From DATAXP01 sp036272935 (lineage in GTDB: Bacteria; Planctomycetota; Planctomycetia; Pirellulales; PNKZ01), in contig DATAXP010000046.1 of NCBI GenBank assembly GCA_036272935.1, positions 1 to 15,013 of the forward strand: a stretch of 15,013 nt of DNA. The letters run 5' to 3'. Under the pieces are notes generated by a model. That model did not search any database and had not been told where the DNA came from. It was given only the letters and a program-made list of their open reading frames with translations. Position numbers and translations under genes: made by a program. Below, piece after piece: positions 1 to 7,853 of this stretch; position 1 is the stretch's first letter; every line of letters begins with the position of its first letter.

Positions 1-144
1 GCTGGCAAGGCAACCGTCGATCTATTACGCTCTCGCATGGTGGCGTACTCCTGGGAAAAAAGGTCTTAAGCAAAACCATTTCAACCCAAGTACGCCGCCT
101 TCTTCAACCTCCGCTCATCCACAACTTCCGGTTATAGCTCCATC
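1..144. other. Left-edge sequence without a recognised gene
   Basis: No gene is recognised here. The frame of the following PEP-CTERM protein has a TAA stop at 67-69 and is open from 70, but offers no ATG and no ribosome binding site before 145. A second frame is open from the window edge to about 182 and ends at a TGA; its product resembles no family I know. The strong G/C third-position bias of the downstream gene is absent before about 130. This fits a damaged or rearranged 5' end for the neighbour, or the tail of an unrelated gene. Confidence 0.4.
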
Positions 145-1569
145 GTGGGAGGCACCGCCGGCAGCGATTTCGACAGCGACATGACCTTCAGCACTAGCGC
201 GACGGTGGCCACCGCGCAAACCTATTCCGGCCCCACGACCATCTCGAACAACGCGGTCGTCACCTCGGGCATCAACAACGCGCTGCCGACCAACACCATG
301 CTCAACCTCCGCGAGACCACGGGCAACACGACCGGCAGCTTCAATCTGGCGGGCTTCACGCAAACGCTTGCCGGGATCGCGGCCTGGGGCAGCGGCACCG
401 AGAACGCGATCACCAGCACGGCCTCGGGTGCGCAGTTGTACGTGAACGTCGCCAGCGGCACCGACAGCTACTCGGGCGAGCTCATCGGCAGCCTGAGCAT
501 GTTCAAGGAAGGCGCGGGAACGCTCGATCTCACCGGCACCGGCAACAACTACAGCGGCGCCACCACGGTCGATGCCGGCACGCTGCAACTCGGCGCCTCG
601 GGCGCGCTGCCCACTGCCACCTCGCTGGCGCTCGGCTCGGGCGCCACGTTCGACCTGCAGAGCTACAGCCAGCAGATCACGTCGCTGACCAGTGCCAGCA
701 GCACGGCCAGTGTCACCGGCACAGGCGGCACGCTGACCGTCGCGCCGACGGTGGCCGGCACGAGCGAGTTTGCCGGCGGGCTGCACGGTTCGATTCAGCT
801 CGCGTTCAACGGCGTGAGCGGCAGCGGCGAACTGCTCAGCGGCACCAGCGACTATTCAGGCACGACCAACGTCAACTCCGGCGCGCTGATCGTCAACGGC
901 GCGCTGGCCGGCGCCGGCGGCGCGGTCACCGTCAACAGCGGCGCAGGCAACCCCGGCGTTCTCTCGGGCGTCGGCAGCATCGGCCGCAATGTCACGATCG
1001 CCGGCGACGGCACCCTGTCGCACAATGCCGTCCTCGCGCCAGGCAGTTCGCTGCCCGATGTCGCCACGCCGAACAACACGCATGTCGCCGGCCTGTTGGA
1101 CATCGCCGGCAGCCTGACCGTCAGCGGCACGTACCTGTGGGACCTGGTGAGCGTCGGCACCGCGAGCGGCGCCACCGGTGTGGCCGGAACCGACTACGAC
1201 CAGGTCGCCCTGGGCGGCCACGCGTTGAACCTGGTGACGGTCAGCGGCCAGGCGCCGGTGATCGAATTGAACCTGGCCGGCGGCGCTGTTCCGACCGCCA
1301 CCGACTTCTGGAAGGCGACCGAGATCTGGAACGTGGTCACCGGCCTGACCGGCACGCCCGGCGGCGGCAGCTCGTTCGCGATCGACTACGCGCAATCCAA
1401 TAGTTGGAGCAGCCTGGGTGCTTTCTCGGTCGGCTACTCCGGCGGCAGCGAACAACTCGTCTGGACCCCAACCGCCGTCCCCGAACCCGGCACCCTGCTG
1501 CTCGGCACCCTCGCCGCGCTCGGACTCGGCGCCCGCGGCTGGCGCCGACGCTGCGTGTTGAAGAAATGA
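145..1569 (+). CDS. PEP-CTERM surface protein with autotransporter-associated beta-strand repeats, 5' end missing
   Basis: Likely a secreted or envelope-anchored beta-helical protein. It is rich in Gly, Ser, Thr and Ala and has at least three repeats of the autotransporter-associated beta-strand (PATR) type, around residues 27-75, 122-165 (EGAGTLDLTG, then NNYSGATTVDAGTLQLG) and 231-300 (SDYSGTTNVNSGALIVNG). The C-terminus is a textbook PEP-CTERM sorting signal: VPEP at residues 445-448, a hydrophobic stretch, then an Arg/Lys-rich tail. In the family this tail is recognised by an exosortase. The start is doubtful: the first usable codon is GTG at 145, with no Shine-Dalgarno sequence and no signal peptide, although the frame is open back to 70. 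A sorted protein needs an export signal, so the gene is probably 5'-truncated, frameshifted near the left edge, or a pseudogene. Family identity is secure; the start is not. Confidence 0.75.
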   Translation: MGGTAGSDFDSDMTFSTSATVATAQTYSGPTTISNNAVVTSGINNALPTNTMLNLRETTGNTTGSFNLAGFTQTLAGIAAWGSGTENAITSTASGAQLYVNVASGTDSYSGELIGSLSMFKEGAGTLDLTGTGNNYSGATTVDAGTLQLGASGALPTATSLALGSGATFDLQSYSQQITSLTSASSTASVTGTGGTLTVAPTVAGTSEFAGGLHGSIQLAFNGVSGSGELLSGTSDYSGTTNVNSGALIVNGALAGAGGAVTVNSGAGNPGVLSGVGSIGRNVTIAGDGTLSHNAVLAPGSSLPDVATPNNTHVAGLLDIAGSLTVSGTYLWDLVSVGTASGATGVAGTDYDQVALGGHALNLVTVSGQAPVIELNLAGGAVPTATDFWKATEIWNVVTGLTGTPGGGSSFAIDYAQSNSWSSLGAFSVGYSGGSEQLVWTPTAVPEPGTLLLGTLAALGLGARGWRRRCVLKK

Positions 1570-1629
1570 TGGGGCCACGCCATTGCGCGAACGGTTGAGT
1601 AGCCGCGACCGATTGCGAAATCTCAAATG

Positions 1630-1658
1630 CAGACAAGTCGCTTCGCATCGGCTAAAAT
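1630..1658 (+). promoter_or_regulatory. Candidate sigma70-type promoter for the DUF1501 operon
   Basis: CAGACA (1630-1635), a 17-base spacer and TAAAAT (1653-1658) form a plausible -35/-10 pair, with 4 of 6 and 5 of 6 consensus matches. It lies in the gap between the PEP-CTERM gene and the DUF1501 gene, about 140 bases before the ATG at 1800, inside an A/T-rich patch that stands out from the GC-rich surroundings. No clear hairpin terminator was seen between 1570 and 1640. The call rests on pattern matching only, and planctomycete promoters are poorly defined. Confidence 0.3.
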
Positions 1659-1799
1659 TAAACCGTTCGCTTAGCCCGCCTTAACCTGACCGCGCCAGTA
1701 CCAGCCCCCTCCGCAGTCGTTGACCCAAGCATCGGGTTGCCGATTGGAATTAACAACCGATCCGCTTTCGTATGCCCACGTCCACACCCCGGGAGTGTT

Positions 1800-3194
1800 A
1801 TGAGAACGTCGCACTCGTCGCAACGGAATCGACGTAGCTTTCTGCGCCTGGGAGCTTGCGGCCTCGCGTCGCTGGCGGCAGGGCGGTTACCCGCCGCAGC
1901 GGCAAGCAAGGCTGCTCGAGCCAAGAGCGTGCTCGTGGTCTTCGAGGAGGGGGGCATGTCCCAGATGGATACCTGGGACCCCAAGCCTGACGCCCCGTCC
2001 GAACATGCCAGCCCGCACAAACCAATCGCGACCAACGTGCCGGGTGTCTTCGTCACCGAGCTGCTCGCCAAGACTGCGCGGCACGTTGATAAGCTGAGCC
2101 TCGTACGATGCATGATTCAGCCGAAACCGGGGATCGGCGATTCGCATCCCAAGGGGACGCAGTACATCCTTTCAGGCGAGCCTCCCGGCGGACCTGAAGA
2201 GATGCCCGACATTAGCTCGGTGGTTTCCTACCGCCTGGGCACCGAGGCCAAGCATCTGCCGTCGAACATCATGGTGCCTGGCACCAATGGGATTGTGCAG
2301 AACTCGAAGATCGGCTTTCTGCCCCCGGCGCACCAGGTGTTCAAGACCGGTGGTGAACCTGCCGAGCCGGGTTGGACGGTGCCGAATCTGGGCTTGCTGG
2401 GGATCGACCAGGCGCGTTTCAAGGATCGCACCGACCTGTTGAGCAACCTCGATATCGGCATCCCGGGAGCCAAGCATGTCAAGGATGCCGAAGCGCTGCT
2501 GGCGCTGCGCAGCCAGGCCGAGGACATGCTCACCAACCCCGCCACGCGCCGCGCGTTCGATCTGAAGACCGAATCGCAAGCGACGCGTGAGAAATATGGC
2601 CTGGGCCACCGCGGCCAATGCTATTTGTTGGGCCGCAAGCTGATCGAAGCCGGCGTGCGGTTTGTGACGCTCGACGTGCGCGAACCGCCCAGCCCTAAGT
2701 ATCCGGGTGGAAGACTGATGGATTGGGACCACCACGACTTCATCTATTCCGACAAGGCGTGTGTCATTCAGGGCAGCAATCCCGGCGCCGACCGTTGGGG
2801 CATTGGCACGTGGCCGATGATGGGAAGCACCGATCTGGCGCTCTCGGCGTTGCTCGACGACATGCACGAGCGCGGCCTGTTGGACGAGACGCTGGTGTGC
2901 TTCGTCACCGAGTTCGGCCGCACGCCGAAAATCAACGAACGCAAGGGCCGCGACCATTGGCCGCACGCCTTCTCGTTTGCCTTCGCCGGGGCCGGTGTTC
3001 CCGGCGGCCAGGTCGTTGGCGCGACCGACAAGGACGGCGGCTACGTGACCAGCTCGATGGCCTACACGGTCGACGACTATGCCGCCACGATCTACGAAAA
3101 ACTTGGCATCGATCGCGGCCAGCCGATTTACACGCCAGCCAACCGCCCGATCATGCTCGCCAAGGACGGCCAGCCGATTCCCGAATTGTTTTGA
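1800..3194 (+). CDS. DUF1501 family protein, Tat-like signal
   Basis: A 464-residue protein of the DUF1501 family, which belongs to the alkaline phosphatase/sulfatase-like fold clan; its biochemical role is not established. The N-terminus carries a twin-arginine-like signal (RRSFLRLGACGLASLAAG), implying export of a folded protein. Family landmarks include MDTWDPKPDAPSEH (from residue 56), PIATNVPGVFVTELL, TEFGRTPKIN followed by GRDHWPHAFSFAFAGAGVPGG, and a C-terminal DDYAATIYEKLGID. The frame is open further up to a TTG at 1737, but ATG 1800 is preferred: it is preceded by GGGAG at 1791-1795 and puts the twin-arginine motif in the usual place. The full-length domain shows no truncation. It is the first gene of the run leading to the DUF1549/DUF1553 gene 11 bases downstream, a pairing very common in planctomycetes. 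Confidence 0.9.
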   Translation: MRTSHSSQRNRRSFLRLGACGLASLAAGRLPAAAASKAARAKSVLVVFEEGGMSQMDTWDPKPDAPSEHASPHKPIATNVPGVFVTELLAKTARHVDKLSLVRCMIQPKPGIGDSHPKGTQYILSGEPPGGPEEMPDISSVVSYRLGTEAKHLPSNIMVPGTNGIVQNSKIGFLPPAHQVFKTGGEPAEPGWTVPNLGLLGIDQARFKDRTDLLSNLDIGIPGAKHVKDAEALLALRSQAEDMLTNPATRRAFDLKTESQATREKYGLGHRGQCYLLGRKLIEAGVRFVTLDVREPPSPKYPGGRLMDWDHHDFIYSDKACVIQGSNPGADRWGIGTWPMMGSTDLALSALLDDMHERGLLDETLVCFVTEFGRTPKINERKGRDHWPHAFSFAFAGAGVPGGQVVGATDKDGGYVTSSMAYTVDDYAATIYEKLGIDRGQPIYTPANRPIMLAKDGQPIPELF

Positions 3195-3205
3195 AGGCGC
3201 CCGCC

Positions 3206-6200
3206 ATGAAAAGGTCTTCGATCTTACGAGCGATGCTGCTGGCGAGCTTGCTGATGGTGGCAGCGATGTTGTCGCCACAGCCGGCAGGCGCCGCGCGATC
3301 GCAACCGGACGACAGCGAGCGGCCGACGCGGATCGAGGTCTATCCGCCGCAGATCAAGCTGGCATCGAAGCGCAGCCGCGTTCAACTGGTGGTGACCGGT
3401 TACTTCGCCGCTGGCGAAGTGCGCGATCTGACCAGGGCCGCCCGGTATCGAGCCGCCGAGCCGAACGTCGCGAACATGGCCGATGCGGTCGTCAGCGGTC
3501 AGAGCAATGGCCGCACGACCATTGAGGTCCACGTCGGTGATCGGACCGCTAGCGTGCCAGTCGTGGTTAGCGGGATGGACAGGCCGGACCCAGTGCGCTT
3601 CGAAGCCGAGACGCTGGCGGTGCTCACCAAGCAGGGGTGCAATGCCGGCTCCTGCCACGGCTCGCCGAACGGCAAAGGCGGCTTCGCGCTGTCGATGGCG
3701 GCCTATAACCCGGCGATCGATCGTGAATCGCTGATCCTCGGCGGGCTCACGCGCCGCGTGCAGGTGATCGAGCCCGAGGAGAGTTTGTTGTTGAAGAAGC
3801 CAATGCTGCGCGTGACGCACGTTGGCGGCAAGAAGCTGCGCAAGAGCGACGCCGCGTATCCGATTTTGCGTGATTGGATCTTCGAAGGGGCAAAGCCCGA
3901 CGTGGACCACGCACCGCGGCCGGTCAAAATTGTCGTGCATCCCACGGCGGGCCGGCTGATGCGCTTCCCGCACGTCGAGCAGCAACTGAGCGTGCTCGCT
4001 CATTTCTCCGACGACACGATCCGCGACGTGACCGCCATCGCCACGTTCGACAGTACGCACAAATCGGTGGCCACCGTGAATGCCAATGGCCTGGTCACCG
4101 GCAGCGAACGCGGCCAGGCGGCGATCACCGTCCGCTATCTCGAGCACGTGCAATGCGTGCATTTCACCGTCGTTCAGGATGTTTCCGGATTCGCATGGAC
4201 CACTCCGCCCGAGACGAATTACGTCGATCGGCTGGTGAACCAAAAGCTGCGACAGCTTCAATATCTTCCGTCGGACATTTGCGACGACAGTGTCTTCCTG
4301 CGCCGCGTGTGCCTCGATCTGACCGGCCTGTTGCCGTCGACCGGCGATGCGAAGGCTTTCCTCGCGGATCGCGCCGCCGACAAGCGCGCCAGAAAAATCG
4401 ACGAGCTGCTTGCATCGGCCGAGTTCGCGCGGTTCTGGGCTTTGAAAACGGCCGACCTGATGCGCGTGAGCGAAACGTCGCTCAAGGCCGAGCGCGCCGA
4501 GTTGTTCTCGCGGTGGATTGCCGAGGCGTTTCAGAACAATATGCCCTTCGACGAGTTTGCCAAGGCGATCTTGATGGCTTCGGGCGATACGCACGCCGTG
4601 GCGCCGGCCAATTATTTCGAGGCGGTCCCCAAGAACCAGGACCTGACCGAAACGACGGCACAGATTTTCATGGGCTCGCGGATCAACTGCGCGAAGTGTC
4701 ACAACCATCCGTTCGAGAACTGGACGCAGAACGACTATTACCGCATCGGCGCGGTGTTCAGCCGGGTGAAGATCGACGGCGACATGATCACGCTGGAAGA
4801 CAGCGGCGAGATGCGCCACCCCACGAGCGGCGAAGTGATGCAGCCCTGGGGCGCCGAAAGCTCGTCGCGCGGATCACCACCTGCCGACCGTCGCCAGTGG
4901 TTCGTCGATTGGCTGACGAAACGCGGCAACCCGTTTTTCGCCCGCGTCGAGGTGAACCGGATCTGGTCCCAACTGCTGGGTCGCGGCATCGTCGAACCGG
5001 TCGATGATTTTCGCTCGTCGAATCCGCCAGCCAACGCGCCGTTGCTCGACGCGCTGGCCAAGGACTTCGAGGACCATGGCTACGATCGCAAAGCAATCAT
5101 CCGCACCATCTGCAACAGCAACGCCTACCAGCGCTCGACGGAAACAAACTCGTTCAACGCCGACGACGATACGTTGTTCTCGCATTACCGCGTGCGACGG
5201 TTGTCGGCCGAGCAATTGAGCGACGCCATCGGTTACGTGACCCAAGCACTGCCGAGGTCGGAGCGTGTCGAGCTTGAGCTGGCCGAGCAACAGGCGGCGC
5301 TTGAGAAGCGTCTGAGCGATCTATCCGGCGAGTACGCCGTCTGGGAAGCCGATGCGGCCAAGCGCGTTGCCGCTATGCCATTCTGGACCGGCCTGTGGTA
5401 TTCCGTCGGGCCGTTTCCCGTGAAGAAAGCTAGCTTGGGGCATCAAACCGCGTTCGCTCCCGAGGAAGCAGTTGATCTGGCGGCCAGCTACGGCGACGGT
5501 CGCGCCTGGCAGGCGCATCCTGAGTGGAAGGATGGATACTACATCAAGGTGCCGTTCGAAGCGCAGGTGGGCACTTGCTATTTGACACGCACCATCCACA
5601 GCCACCGCGACGAAACCGCCGTCGTCGATCTCGAAAGGCTTGCGCCGCTCAAGATTTGGTTCAACGGCAAGCTGCTGTGCGAGCACGAAAATCGAACGCC
5701 GAAGAGCTTGCAGCTTGAATTGCCGTTGAAGCAAGGCGAGAACCGCTTGTTGATCAAAGCGACCGACAGCGCGAATAATCGCTCGCAGATTTTATTCAAG
5801 TCGCGCACCTACGGCGGCAAGGTTGCAGCGAAGCCGGAGTTTCCTCATTTCGTGATGGAATACGTTGCGCGCGCAGCCGAGCCGCGTTCACCAGGCGAGC
5901 AAGAAGCGCTACAAAGTTACCATCGTGATTTCGATCCGCGGGTCGTGCAATCTCGGGTCCGGATCAATCGGTTGAGCTTGCGGCTCGATTACGCCACGCA
6001 GCGGTCGTTTCCCGAACAGTCCGATTTCCTCCGCGCGTTTGGCCAGCCGAAGCGCGAATCGGCCTGCGCCTGCGAGCGGCTGAGCGAGCCGACCGTGGAC
6101 CAGGCATTGCAACTACTCAATGGCCAGCGCGTCATCAGCCAGATGGCCACGGCCGTCAATCGATACGGTAAGCAAGCCGCGAAAATCGACACGTTTTTAG

Positions 6201-6355
6201 ACGAGCTCTATCTGGCGGCGCTAGCGCGTTATCCGTCGGACAACGAGCGCGCGACCGCGACGGCTTATTGCGATAAGACAGCCGATCGTAAGGAAGCCGT
6301 TCGCGATCTGGTGTGGGCAATCGTCAACACGCAGGAATTCCTGTTTCAGCATTGA
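3206..6355 (+). CDS. DUF1549/DUF1553 (PSCyt2/PSD1) cytochrome-like protein with Ig-like domains and an inserted beta-rich domain
   Basis: A 1049-residue exported protein of a planctomycete family of unknown function. Order: Sec-type signal (1-30); BIG2-like Ig domain (about 38-125); PSCyt1-like cytochrome segment with C145-x4-C150-H151 (GCNAGSCHGSPNGKGG); second BIG2-like domain (about 235-325, with TVNANGLVTGSERGQAAITV); DUF1549 (about 339-525) with a CAKCH haem c motif at C495-C498-H499; DUF1553 first part (about 562-683, RVEVNRIWSQLLGRGIVEPV); a roughly 245-residue insertion (about 684-928); DUF1553 last part (about 929-1049) with the family's CACER element at C954 and C956. The insertion begins coiled-coil-like and continues as a beta-rich domain (WYSVGPFPV; KIWFNGKLL; GENRLLIKATDS). 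ATG 3206 is chosen for its signal peptide and GAAGG at 3193-3197, overlapping the upstream stop. Haem attachment is inferred from motifs. Confidence 0.9.
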   Translation: MKRSSILRAMLLASLLMVAAMLSPQPAGAARSQPDDSERPTRIEVYPPQIKLASKRSRVQLVVTGYFAAGEVRDLTRAARYRAAEPNVANMADAVVSGQSNGRTTIEVHVGDRTASVPVVVSGMDRPDPVRFEAETLAVLTKQGCNAGSCHGSPNGKGGFALSMAAYNPAIDRESLILGGLTRRVQVIEPEESLLLKKPMLRVTHVGGKKLRKSDAAYPILRDWIFEGAKPDVDHAPRPVKIVVHPTAGRLMRFPHVEQQLSVLAHFSDDTIRDVTAIATFDSTHKSVATVNANGLVTGSERGQAAITVRYLEHVQCVHFTVVQDVSGFAWTTPPETNYVDRLVNQKLRQLQYLPSDICDDSVFLRRVCLDLTGLLPSTGDAKAFLADRAADKRARKIDELLASAEFARFWALKTADLMRVSETSLKAERAELFSRWIAEAFQNNMPFDEFAKAILMASGDTHAVAPANYFEAVPKNQDLTETTAQIFMGSRINCAKCHNHPFENWTQNDYYRIGAVFSRVKIDGDMITLEDSGEMRHPTSGEVMQPWGAESSSRGSPPADRRQWFVDWLTKRGNPFFARVEVNRIWSQLLGRGIVEPVDDFRSSNPPANAPLLDALAKDFEDHGYDRKAIIRTICNSNAYQRSTETNSFNADDDTLFSHYRVRRLSAEQLSDAIGYVTQALPRSERVELELAEQQAALEKRLSDLSGEYAVWEADAAKRVAAMPFWTGLWYSVGPFPVKKASLGHQTAFAPEEAVDLAASYGDGRAWQAHPEWKDGYYIKVPFEAQVGTCYLTRTIHSHRDETAVVDLERLAPLKIWFNGKLLCEHENRTPKSLQLELPLKQGENRLLIKATDSANNRSQILFKSRTYGGKVAAKPEFPHFVMEYVARAAEPRSPGEQEALQSYHRDFDPRVVQSRVRINRLSLRLDYATQRSFPEQSDFLRAFGQPKRESACACERLSEPTVDQALQLLNGQRVISQMATAVNRYGKQAAKIDTFLDELYLAALARYPSDNERATATAYCDKTADRKEAVRDLVWAIVNTQEFLFQH

Positions 6356-6365
6356 GGCGGTCGGC

Positions 6366-7811
6366 ATGACGGTTTTTCGAGTTTGCTTGCTTGTGCTGCT
6401 GGCGATGCGCGGCGCGCCGGCCGCCGCTGCCGAGGTCAGCTTTTTGCGCGACGTGGCGCCGATCCTCACGAGTCGCTGCACCGGCTGTCATGGCGCGGTG
6501 AAGATGGAAGGCGATTATCGGCTGCACACGTTTGAGTACCTGCAGAAGCCGGGTGCATCGGACGAGCTGCCGGTGCTGCCGGGAAAGCCGGCGGAATCGG
6601 AACTGTTCCGCCGACTGATCGAGGTCGACGAAAGTGTGCGGATGCCGCAGGACGACGATCCGTTGGCGTCGGCCGAGATTGAAATCGTCAAACACTGGAT
6701 CGCCGCCGGCGCGAAGTTCGATGGCGCCGATACCGCCGCGTCGATCAAGTCGCTCATGCCTCCGCGGCAGCATCCGCTTGCGCCGGCGGCATATCGCGTG
6801 CCGGTGCCGGTGTTCGCCGTCGCCTTCAGCCCTGATGGCAGCGAACTGGCCATCGGCGGCAACTACGAAGTGATGATCTGGAATCCTGAAGATGGCCGAC
6901 CGCTGCGCCGCGTGCCGCATCTGCCGCAACGCATTCAATCGCTGGTCTACAGCCGCGACGGCAAGCAACTGTTCGTGGCGGGCGGCAGCCCCGGCGATTA
7001 TGGCGAACTAGCAGTCGTCGACGCGCATTCGGGCGCGAAGTTGGGCGTGCTAGCCACCTGCGAAGACATCGCGCTGGCCGCGTCGTTGAATGGCGATGGA
7101 ACGCTCGTGGCGCTGGGTTCGGCCGACCGATCGACGCGCGTCTATCGCACCGCCGATCGACAGCGAGTGTGGCAATCGCAGTTGCACTCCGACTGGGTCA
7201 CCGGCGTGAGCTTTAGCGCCGATGGCCGGTTCTTGGCGTCAGCCAGCAAAGACACGACAATCAAGGTGTACGAAACGCCCAGCGGCGAACTGTTCACAAC
7301 CTACACCGGGCACCAGCAGGTGGTGCCATCGAACCCCGATCCGGGACGCTGGCCGGTCTACGATGTGGCGTTTGCCCGCGATGGTCTTTCGGCTATTTCG
7401 GCCGGCGAAGGCAAGGCCTTCCGCATTTGGGACCCGGTGTCAGCCAAAGCCGAAGGCGGCACCGCGAAAGAAATCGAAAAGCGATTTTCAAAAGCCGGGC
7501 ACACGCGCTTCGTAAATGCGGTGGGCTTTCCGGTTTTTCGGCTGGCCGTCGGCGACGATCATTTTTACGCAGCCTCGAGCAATGGCATGGTGAAGATGTT
7601 CGAACTGGATTCCGGAAACGTGATTCGCACGTTTGTCGGCCATCGTGATAGGGCCTATGCCGTGGCCTATCACGCAGCCAGCGGCCGTTTAGCTTCCGGC
7701 GATAACGCTGGCGAAGTCCGAATCTGGGACACTGCTGGCGGCGAATTGATCACCTCGTTCGTCGCAGCGCCGGGCTACTCTAGCGCCGCGGGTGAGCCGC
7801 CTGCGCGTTAG
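6366..7811 (+). CDS. PSCyt1 cytochrome c-like domain fused to WD40 repeats
   Basis: A 481-residue exported protein. Residues 1-22 are a Sec-type signal (MTVFRVCLLVLLAMRGAPAAAA). A PSCyt1 domain follows (about 23-125) with C38-T-G-C41-H42 for covalent haem attachment and M93-P94 as the likely distal ligand region. The rest, about residue 138 onward, is a WD40 propeller with six or seven blades, for example FAVAFSPDGSELAIGG, VTGVSFSADGRFLASASKD ending in IKVYE, and GRLASGDNAGEVRIWD near the end. WD40 propellers usually act as protein-binding platforms, so a redox domain tethered to a scaffold is a reasonable reading, but no function is proven for this architecture. The gene starts 10 bases after the DUF1553 gene; GAGG overlapping that gene's stop is its likely ribosome binding site. 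The pairing with DUF1501 and DUF1553 genes is typical of planctomycetes. Confidence 0.9.
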   Translation: MTVFRVCLLVLLAMRGAPAAAAEVSFLRDVAPILTSRCTGCHGAVKMEGDYRLHTFEYLQKPGASDELPVLPGKPAESELFRRLIEVDESVRMPQDDDPLASAEIEIVKHWIAAGAKFDGADTAASIKSLMPPRQHPLAPAAYRVPVPVFAVAFSPDGSELAIGGNYEVMIWNPEDGRPLRRVPHLPQRIQSLVYSRDGKQLFVAGGSPGDYGELAVVDAHSGAKLGVLATCEDIALAASLNGDGTLVALGSADRSTRVYRTADRQRVWQSQLHSDWVTGVSFSADGRFLASASKDTTIKVYETPSGELFTTYTGHQQVVPSNPDPGRWPVYDVAFARDGLSAISAGEGKAFRIWDPVSAKAEGGTAKEIEKRFSKAGHTRFVNAVGFPVFRLAVGDDHFYAASSNGMVKMFELDSGNVIRTFVGHRDRAYAVAYHAASGRLASGDNAGEVRIWDTAGGELITSFVAAPGYSSAAGEPPAR

Positions 7812-7853
7812 GCGCCCCGTAACGAACGTCGCTATCCACGTGGGAACAATACC

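Noticed and set aside
145..1569. CRISPR-like or tandem DNA repeat in the Gly/Ser-rich gene
   Set aside because: The repetition is at protein level (PATR motifs) with diverged nucleotide sequence and irregular spacing. There are no regular repeats and spacers.
1570..1640. Terminator after the PEP-CTERM gene
   Set aside because: No stable inverted repeat with a T-tract was found.
2723..3205. Extension of the DUF1549/DUF1553 protein upstream to 2723
   Set aside because: That stretch lies out of frame inside the DUF1501 gene and is Arg-rich nonsense. The signal peptide and ribosome binding site place the start at 3206.
2172..3278. 368-codon minus-strand open frame
   Set aside because: Antisense shadow of the DUF1501 gene, with no recognisable domain and no ribosome binding site.
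3224..4819. 531-codon minus-strand open frame
   Set aside because: It is opposite the DUF1549/DUF1553 gene, whose protein has clear domains and motifs. The reverse product is Arg/His/Ala-rich with no recognisable domain, as expected for the shadow of a GC-rich gene.
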